Assembly: GCF_000315625.1 (NCBI RefSeq)
Contig: NW_005434558.1
Span: 187,397 to 213,589, forward strand
Origin: Guillardia theta CCMP2712
Taxonomy: Eukaryota; Cryptophyceae; Pyrenomonadales; Geminigeraceae
DNA: 26,193 nucleotides
Direction of reading: 5' to 3'
In this document: in pieces, positions 25,096-26,193 of the stretch
How positions within the stretch are numbered: the stretch's first letter is position 1
How the letters are laid out: each line of letters starts with the position of its first letter
Made by a program: the position numbers and the translations under genes
Notes under the pieces: model-generated
What the model was told of the DNA's origin: nothing
What the model saw: only the letters and a program-made list of their open reading frames with translations
The model's database searches: none

Positions 25096-26193
25096 ATGCG
25101 GCGGTGGGAATGGATGACGATGGCGGTGGCGATGATGGCGATGGGAGGAAGAGAGGGAGAAGCATTCCATGTATTCCTTCCTCCTTCAGGCAGCAGACAG
25201 ACAGTGTCCCAGCTCTCCACGCTCAGACCCTCTCAGTGCTTCTCGGGCTGGGTAGGTAGGAGGAACGTTGCCAAGGGTTCAGTCCCTCTGACCATGAAGG
25301 GCTTGGAGGATGAGGAATGGCAGGACCTGGCAGAGAAGCTCGCAGACCCTTTCGTCTCTCCTCTCGAGAAGCCCATGATCCTTGCAGAGCTCGCACGGCG
25401 GCGCGACCAGGTCTCGGATACTGTCTCTGACGTACTCGGAGGGCGGCGTTCCCAGGAGGCGCTGCTGGGGAGCAGAGGGAGGAAGCAGCTCAGAGCAGCT
25501 CGTGCTGTAGCCCGTCAGGTCACAGAGGACATTGTTCCCGAGGCCAGGAGGCAAGCGGAGGAGCTGCTGGAAGAGGTGAGGGGCAACGGCATCGAGAAGA
25601 TCGCTGCAGACATTCAGAGCCGTCTGCTCGTTGCCATCGACGACGCTACGGCAGAGGGCATGCTGAAGGCTCCAGGCGTGGTCTCGGTGGATGACATCGT
25701 TACAGAGCTCAGGAACGTCTTCTCCGAGACCCCTGAGGGGCTCGAGACCCCTTCCTACTCCGTGGTCAGCTCCTCGGACGAGTACGAGGTAAGGGAATAT
25801 TCGTCGATGCTTCTGGCCTCCAAGGACATGAGCACGGGCAAGCAAGAGGACGGAAACGCGTTCAACGAGCTGGCGTCCTTCCTCTTTGGCAAGAACGACA
25901 GGAAGGAGGCGATGTGAGGAGCTGGAGAGGGGGGTGGGAGGCTCGCCTGACTTGGAGCAGGAGCATGACGACACCGGTGATCACGTCGGTGGACAGGGAG
26001 GGGAGGACCCGTAGCATGTCCTTTGTGATCCCCTCCAAGTACAACCTCGACAACGTCCCCAGGCCCCTCCAGCCCTCGGACGTGACGATGAGCCGCATGG
26101 AAGCCGTCAGGGTGGCGGCGCGGGAGTTCCCGGGGTTCGCTACTCCTGCTGAGGTCCTGAGAAATCTGCTTACTTCCCTCCCTCCCTCCCTCC
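25096..26193 (+). CDS. SOUL-family heme-binding protein, probably plastid-targeted; runs off the window
   Basis: Exon 1 is 25096-25913, intron 25914-25960 (47 nt, GTGAGG...GAGCAG), and exon 2 starts at 25961 and continues past the end. SOUL/HEBP proteins bind heme or tetrapyrroles. Diagnostic stretches are EYEVREYSSMLLASKDMS, FNELASFLFGKNDRKEAMSM followed by TTPVIT, and RSMSFVIPSKYNLDNVPRPL, followed by EAVRVAAREFPGFATPAEV. The splice joins AT|G to give the family's MTTPV region in phase. The N-terminus (MTMAVAMMAMGGREGEA, then FHVFLPPS) resembles a short signal peptide with Phe at the cleavage site, as in plastid leaders of red-lineage secondary algae. The hydrophobic part is weak, and starts at 25114 or upstream are possible. 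Between leader and SOUL lies a helical region of about 130 residues (KLADPFVSPLEKPMILAELA and beyond) that I do not recognise. The window ends in a CCCT repeat just after FATPAEV. Confidence 0.85.

Overview
The window looks like nuclear DNA of a eukaryotic microalga, not bacterial or viral DNA. Genes are split by many short GT-AG introns (mostly 44-100 nt). Intergenic DNA is full of purine/pyrimidine microsatellites. Typical eukaryotic families can be reassembled across the introns: a carnitine-pathway hydroxylase, a sigma-2 receptor/TMEM97 protein, an SDE2-type protein and a SOUL protein. The SOUL protein has a possible bipartite plastid leader with Phe after the predicted cleavage site. That would fit a secondary-plastid alga such as a cryptophyte (for example Guillardia), but the organism is inferred, not proven.

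Layout. 1-500: hexamer repeat. 578-1124 (+): small two-TM SPEC3/Stum-like protein. 1317-3705 (-): a 19-exon, 448-residue 2-oxoglutarate oxygenase of the gamma-butyrobetaine/trimethyllysine hydroxylase family, reassembled exon by exon with consistent phases. 3706-6420: no secure gene; AT-rich DNA with C-runs, then a GC-rich island. 6423-7013 (-): 3' part of an SDE2-type gene. 7964-10861 (+): complete TMEM97 gene whose 1.87-kb first intron carries a 60-copy, 20-bp minisatellite. 11330-11914 (+): YecM-family protein in one exon. 12262-13328 (-): four exons giving an unrecognised 91-residue protein. 13379-14537 (-): 3' exons of an unrecognised gene. 15006-17215 (-): eight exons of an unrecognised Cys/His-rich protein of about 365 residues. 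17216-19402: no secure gene; G-run sequence and GC-rich islands. 19403-20467 (+): single-exon secreted protein with an 11-residue-repeat coiled coil. 20468-21802: a perfect 39-bp inverted repeat about 0.9 kb apart. 21803-24044: two diverged, head-to-head copies of an unknown coding family, at least one broken. 24208-24314: five copies of a splice-donor-like 13-mer. 24715-24930: GC-rich island. 25096 to the end (+): 5' part of a SOUL heme-binding protein.

The genes do not form one pathway. They are ordinary housekeeping genes (carnitine metabolism, sterol/ER membrane protein, splicing/genome maintenance, plastid heme protein) mixed with several lineage-specific reading frames. No tRNA, rRNA, CRISPR array or recognisable transposase was found. 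The most unusual features are the minisatellite intron, the very short introns, the dispersed GC islands sharing a 17-mer, the inverted pair of unknown genes and the unrecognised small proteins.
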